Shown in pieces: positions 5,171 to 7,238 of a stretch of DNA of 7,238 nucleotides (position 1 is the stretch's first letter; every line of letters starts with the position of its first letter). The translations under genes were made by a program, and so were the position numbers. Origin of the DNA: Ruminococcus flavefaciens. Lineage in GTDB: Bacteria; Bacillota; Clostridia; Oscillospirales; Ruminococcaceae. The stretch is from contig DEDQ01000034.1 in NCBI GenBank assembly GCA_002350065.1, positions 107,805 to 115,042 on the forward strand, written 5' to 3'. A model generated the notes under the pieces. It did no database searches. It was not told the origin of the DNA and was given only the letters and a program-made list of their open reading frames with translations.

Positions 5171-6553
5171 TCAGAACGGAAGATCTCCGCCGCCCTTGCC
5201 TGCTATCTTGTCGAAGTTCATTCCGGCAAGCTTCTTGCGGGCTTTGCGCAGGTTCATCTTGCTGTTTTTGCCGGTGAACTGCTTCATCATTTTTTGCATC
5301 TGGTCAAACTGCTTCAGCAGACGGTTAACGTCCTCGACTCTTGTACCCGAGCCCGCTGCGATACGCTTTTTGCGGGAGGGATTGATGATAGAGGGCTTAG
5401 CTCTTTCTGCCTTCGTCATAGATGTGATTATCGCCTCGATACGTCCGAGCTGGCTGTCGTCGATATCGGCATCCTTTATTTTTTCGGATACGCCCGGAAG
5501 CATACCGATGATGGATTTCATAGAGCCCATGCGCTTTATCTGCTTCATCTGGTCAAGGAGGTCGTCCATATCGAAGGTGTTCTCCTTGAACTTCTGTGAG
5601 AGCTTTTCTGCGTCCTGCTTGGTCATGACGTTCTCTGCCTTTTCGATGAGGGTGAGAACATCGCCCATGCCGAGGATACGCGAAGCCATACGCTCGGGAT
5701 GGAACTGCTCAAAATCGTCGAGTTTTTCGCCCATACCAACGAATTTGATGGGCTTACCTGTAACGGCGAGAACTGAAAGTGCAGCACCGCCTCTGGTGTC
5801 GGAATCAAGCTTTGACATGAGAACGCTTGTTATGCCTACAGCTTCATCGAATGCCTTGGCAACGTTTACTGCGTCCTGACCTGTCATAGCGTCAACAACG
5901 AGCATTATCTCGTCGGGAGTTGTGAGCTCCTTTATCTTTTTCAGCTCGTCCATGAGCGCCTCGTCGACGTGGAGACGTCCGGCGGTGTCGATGATGAGAA
6001 CATCGTGACCGTAGTCCTTAGCGTGCGCGAGAGCCTGCTTTGCGATGATAACGGGGTCTATCTGACCCATTTCAAATACCTTTACATCGGCCTTGTGACC
6101 AACTACCTGAAGCTGGTTGATAGCGGCAGGACGGTAGATATCACACGCTGCGAGAAGCGGACGGTGTCCTTCCTTCTTGAGCATCTTGGCAAGCTTTGCC
6201 GCGTGGGTGGTCTTACCTGAACCCTGAAGTCCGCACATCATGATGACCGTGGGAGGCTTTGATGCGAAATTTATTCTTGAATTGCTGTTGCCCATGAGGG
6301 AAACGAGCTCTTCGTCAACTATCTTGATTACCTGCTGAGCAGGTGTGAGGCTTGCAAGAACTTCCTCGCCTACGGCTCTTTCCGAGACCTTCTTAACGAA
6401 GTCCTTAACTACCTTGTAGCTTACGTCAGCTTCGAGCAAAGCGAGCTTTACCTCTCGCATCGCTTCATTGACGTCGCTCTCGGTCAGCTTTCCCCTTGAT
6501 TTGAGCTTTTTGAACACATTATTCAGTTTTTCGGAAAGTCCTTCAAATGCCAT
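5171..6553 (-). CDS. ffh: Signal recognition particle protein Ffh (SRP54)
   Basis: A 460-residue GTPase that binds signal sequences on ribosomes together with the SRP RNA and delivers them to FtsY at the membrane. The N domain covers ~1-95. The G domain (~96-295) shows the P-loop GLQGSGKTT (108-116), DIYRPAA (138-144), DTAGR (189-193) and the base-recognition motif SKLD (247-250; TKLD is more usual, a mild change). The M domain (~296-450) begins GMGDVLTLIEKA, has methionine-rich helices such as QMQKMMKQF, and holds the RNA-binding stretch INPSRKKRIAAGSGTRVEDVN (390-410). Length is normal and the end GGGDLPF is intact. The ATG at 6553 has GGAGG (6563-6567) nine bases upstream. It is 24 bases after ylxM, the usual partner. 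No SRP RNA gene is seen in the window. Confidence 0.98.
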   Translation of the reverse strand: MAFEGLSEKLNNVFKKLKSRGKLTESDVNEAMREVKLALLEADVSYKVVKDFVKKVSERAVGEEVLASLTPAQQVIKIVDEELVSLMGNSNSRINFASKPPTVIMMCGLQGSGKTTHAAKLAKMLKKEGHRPLLAACDIYRPAAINQLQVVGHKADVKVFEMGQIDPVIIAKQALAHAKDYGHDVLIIDTAGRLHVDEALMDELKKIKELTTPDEIMLVVDAMTGQDAVNVAKAFDEAVGITSVLMSKLDSDTRGGAALSVLAVTGKPIKFVGMGEKLDDFEQFHPERMASRILGMGDVLTLIEKAENVMTKQDAEKLSQKFKENTFDMDDLLDQMKQIKRMGSMKSIIGMLPGVSEKIKDADIDDSQLGRIEAIITSMTKAERAKPSIINPSRKKRIAAGSGTRVEDVNRLLKQFDQMQKMMKQFTGKNSKMNLRKARKKLAGMNFDKIAGKGGGDLPF

Positions 6554-6577
6554 CGGGGATAGCCTCCTAAAGTATAT

Positions 6578-6913
6578 TTACAGCAGTTTCCTGCCGGTTT
6601 CTGTCTGAGTGAGTATCTCTTTTTTTAAAGTGTCGCTTTCTATCGTTTCCGCCGCTGCTGCAATGCGGTCAAAGCAGCTCCTGAGTTTGCCGAGCCTTTC
6701 TGCGAATCCGAGATTTTCCTCATAATTCAGCAGGATATCCTCAGTACGCTTTATGAGGCTTCTCACAGCCTGACGGGTTATTCCGAGCGGCTGACCTATT
6801 TCGGCGAGGGAAAGGTCCTCGCAGTAATACTGCTCCATAACGCTGCGCTGATGCTCTGTAAGCAGGTCGCCATAGCAATCGAGCAGCATTACGAATTTAA
6901 GTTCCTTTGCCAT
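6578..6913 (-). CDS. ylxM: YlxM/p13-like helix-turn-helix protein, SRP-associated
   Basis: A 111-residue acidic protein of the YlxM (UPF0122) family, nearly always encoded just before ffh in Bacillota and reported to associate with the signal recognition particle. The family pattern LLDCYGDLLTEHQRSVMEQYYCEDLSLAEIG is present from about residue 10. It is followed by the sigma-70 region 4-like helix-turn-helix GITRQAVRSLIKRTEDIL. The C-terminal third is helical. The ATG at 6913 is chosen because AGGAG lies seven bases upstream and the protein then begins MAKELKF as in the family. A farther in-frame ATG at 6958 lies inside the -10 element and cannot be the start. It is the first gene of the operon, with a leader of about 38 bases after a perfect promoter. 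Confidence 0.93.
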   Translation of the reverse strand: MAKELKFVMLLDCYGDLLTEHQRSVMEQYYCEDLSLAEIGQPLGITRQAVRSLIKRTEDILLNYEENLGFAERLGKLRSCFDRIAAAAETIESDTLKKEILTQTETGRKLL

Positions 6914-6920
6914 ATGGAAA

Positions 6921-6925
6921 CTCCT
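6921..6925 (-). promoter_or_regulatory. Ribosome binding site deciding the ylxM start
   Basis: AGGAG on the minus strand lies seven bases before the ATG at 6911-6913. It supports the 111-residue form over the 126-residue form that would start inside the promoter. Confidence 0.8.
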
Positions 6926-6956
6926 GTAGCGGGTGTAATCTAAAATCACTTTACAC

Positions 6957-6985
6957 ATTATACACCATGCTCACGCATTTGTCAA
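6957..6985 (-). promoter_or_regulatory. Perfect consensus promoter of the ylxM-ffh-rpsP-khpA operon
   Basis: On the minus strand TTGACA (6980-6985) and TATAAT (6957-6962) are both exact consensus and 17 bases apart. The predicted start near 6951 gives a short leader to ylxM at 6913. Such strength fits constitutive expression of translation and protein-targeting genes. Confidence 0.92.
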
Positions 6986-7010
6986 GGGCTTTTTCAAAAA
7001 AAGCTTGACA
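6980..7010. promoter_or_regulatory. Near-palindromic divergent promoter centre
   Basis: TGTCAAG at 6980-6986 and CTTGACA at 7004-7010 are the two outward-facing -35 elements. Between them GCTTTTT (6988-6994) and AAAAAGC (6998-7004) form a second inverted repeat. The A/T-tracts could act as UP elements for both promoters, or the symmetry could be an operator or remnant hairpin. This is a reading of the bases only. Confidence 0.4.
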
Positions 7011-7033
7011 TTTTTCTCCCGGCATTGTATAAT
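7005..7033 (+). promoter_or_regulatory. Perfect consensus promoter firing rightwards into the tRNA-like region
   Basis: TTGACA (7005-7010) and TATAAT (7028-7033) are exact consensus and 17 bases apart. Transcription would start near 7040, about 37 bases before the tRNA-like segment. A promoter of this strength usually serves a stable RNA or core gene; what it serves here is cut by the window edge. Confidence 0.9.
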
Positions 7034-7076
7034 ATTAATGTTGCATAATTGCATGGTGCTTTATATATCTAAATAT

Positions 7077-7115
7077 GCTTGCGTAGCACAGTTGGTAGTG
7101 CAGCGAATTTGCTGA
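7077..7115 (+). other. tRNA-like 5' half (acceptor strand, D-arm, start of anticodon arm)
   Basis: GCTTGCG (7077-7083) could be a seven-base acceptor strand. It is followed by TA and a canonical D-arm: GCAC (7086-7089), loop AGTTGGTA, GTGC (7098-7101). Then come A and GCGAA (7103-7107) as the 5' side of an anticodon stem and a loop beginning TTTGC. The D-stem GCAC/GTGC differs from the common GCTC/GAGC at a paired position, so the pairing is kept. No T-arm (GGTTCRA-like) and no returning CGCAAGC is found before the window ends at 7238. If read as a seven-base loop, the anticodon would be TGC (Ala), but the base after it does not fit. It may be a tRNA fragment left by an insertion, an interrupted tRNA gene, or a structured leader. 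The D-arm is convincing; the interpretation is open. Confidence 0.4.
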
Positions 7116-7141
7116 GCGGATGACCGCTGCCAGTGGCAGAA
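7115..7141 (+). other. Two small hairpins after the tRNA-like half
   Basis: AGCGG (7115-7119) pairs with CCGCT (7124-7128) around ATGA. TGCC (7128-7131) pairs with GGCA (7135-7138) around AGT. They sit inside a larger possible pairing of GCGAA (7103-7107) with TTCGC (7150-7154), so the transcript from the 7005 promoter could be structured. Short stems like these also arise by chance. Confidence 0.3.
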
Positions 7142-7175
7142 GAAGGGAGTTCGCGAAGGGAAGAAATATGGAGTA

Positions 7176-7238
7176 ATGGGAGCGAAAGCGAAGCAGTGTG
7201 ACTTATTTCTGACCGACAATGAGCAGGTCTCGGACTGA
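7176..7238 (+). CDS. Uncertain short reading frame at the window edge, unknown product
   Basis: An ATG at 7176 opens a 20-codon frame, MGAKAKQCDLFLTDNEQVSD, closed by TGA at the last three bases of the window. From memory the character of this peptide recalls the N-terminus of Rpn/PD-(D/E)XK transposase-like proteins of gut Clostridia. That would mean a truncated or frameshifted copy, but it is too short to show this. GGAG (7170-7173) is too close to the start to be a normal ribosome binding site; AAGGGAAG (7156-7163) is 12 bases away. It may equally be non-coding RNA sequence. Confidence 0.2.
   Translation: MGAKAKQCDLFLTDNEQVSD

Noticed and set aside
6914..6958. Upstream ATG at 6958 for ylxM, adding 15 residues
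   Set aside because: That ATG lies within the -10 element of the operon promoter, and the ribosome binding site points to the ATG at 6913.
7077..7238. Complete tRNA gene or tRNA with a group I intron
   Set aside because: Only the 5' half fits. No T-loop sequence and no 3' acceptor strand is found before the window ends. An intron with a 3' exon outside the window cannot be excluded but is not supported.
1..7238. CRISPR arrays, insertion sequence ends, attachment sites, SRP RNA or rRNA genes
   Set aside because: No regularly spaced direct repeats, transposase gene with terminal repeats, or recognisable structural RNA sequence was seen. The window is mostly core genes with normal spacing.

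Overview
The window looks like a chromosomal segment of a Gram-positive anaerobe of the Bacillota. The most likely group is Clostridia, in the Ruminococcus/Oscillospiraceae direction. This is judged from protein character, strong GGAGG-type ribosome binding sites, TTGACA-17-TATAAT promoters and the ylxM-ffh-rpsP-khpA gene set. The genus is an inference; no database comparison was possible.

Layout from left to right. (1) 1-1050, plus strand: the C-terminal third of carB, the large subunit of carbamoyl-phosphate synthase, closed by a strong hairpin terminator. (2) 1051-1262: a non-coding gap with a good promoter and a palindromic leader. (3) 1263-3023, plus strand: a soluble diguanylate cyclase-type protein with three tandem copies of a PAS-like sensory module followed by an intact GGDEF domain. 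(4) 3024-3108: back-to-back hairpin terminators separating it from a convergent gene. (5) 3109-4065, minus strand: a LysR-type regulator with its own promoter and two palindromes upstream of it. (6) 4066-4317: a non-coding gap that also holds a weak terminator for the next operon. (7) 4318-6913, minus strand: a protein-targeting and translation operon in the order ylxM, ffh, a small two-helix membrane protein, rpsP, khpA. It is driven by a perfect consensus promoter. (8) 6914-7238: a divergent promoter region and a second perfect promoter firing to the right into a tRNA-like 5' half, followed by an uncertain short reading frame at the window edge.

How the genes relate. Ffh, its helix-turn-helix partner YlxM, ribosomal protein S16 and the KH-domain RNA-binding protein KhpA form the conserved part of a well-known Gram-positive operon. 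Two points are unusual. A histidine-rich small membrane protein sits between ffh and rpsP, and rimM-trmD do not follow khpA. The cyclase and the LysR regulator are independent signalling units with separate promoters; nothing in the sequence shows what they sense.

Most of the window is ordinary core genome. The places most worth a second look are the tRNA-like half behind a perfect promoter at the right edge, the small membrane protein inside the ffh operon, and the triplicated sensor of the cyclase. No clearly new defence, mobile or biosynthetic system could be supported.
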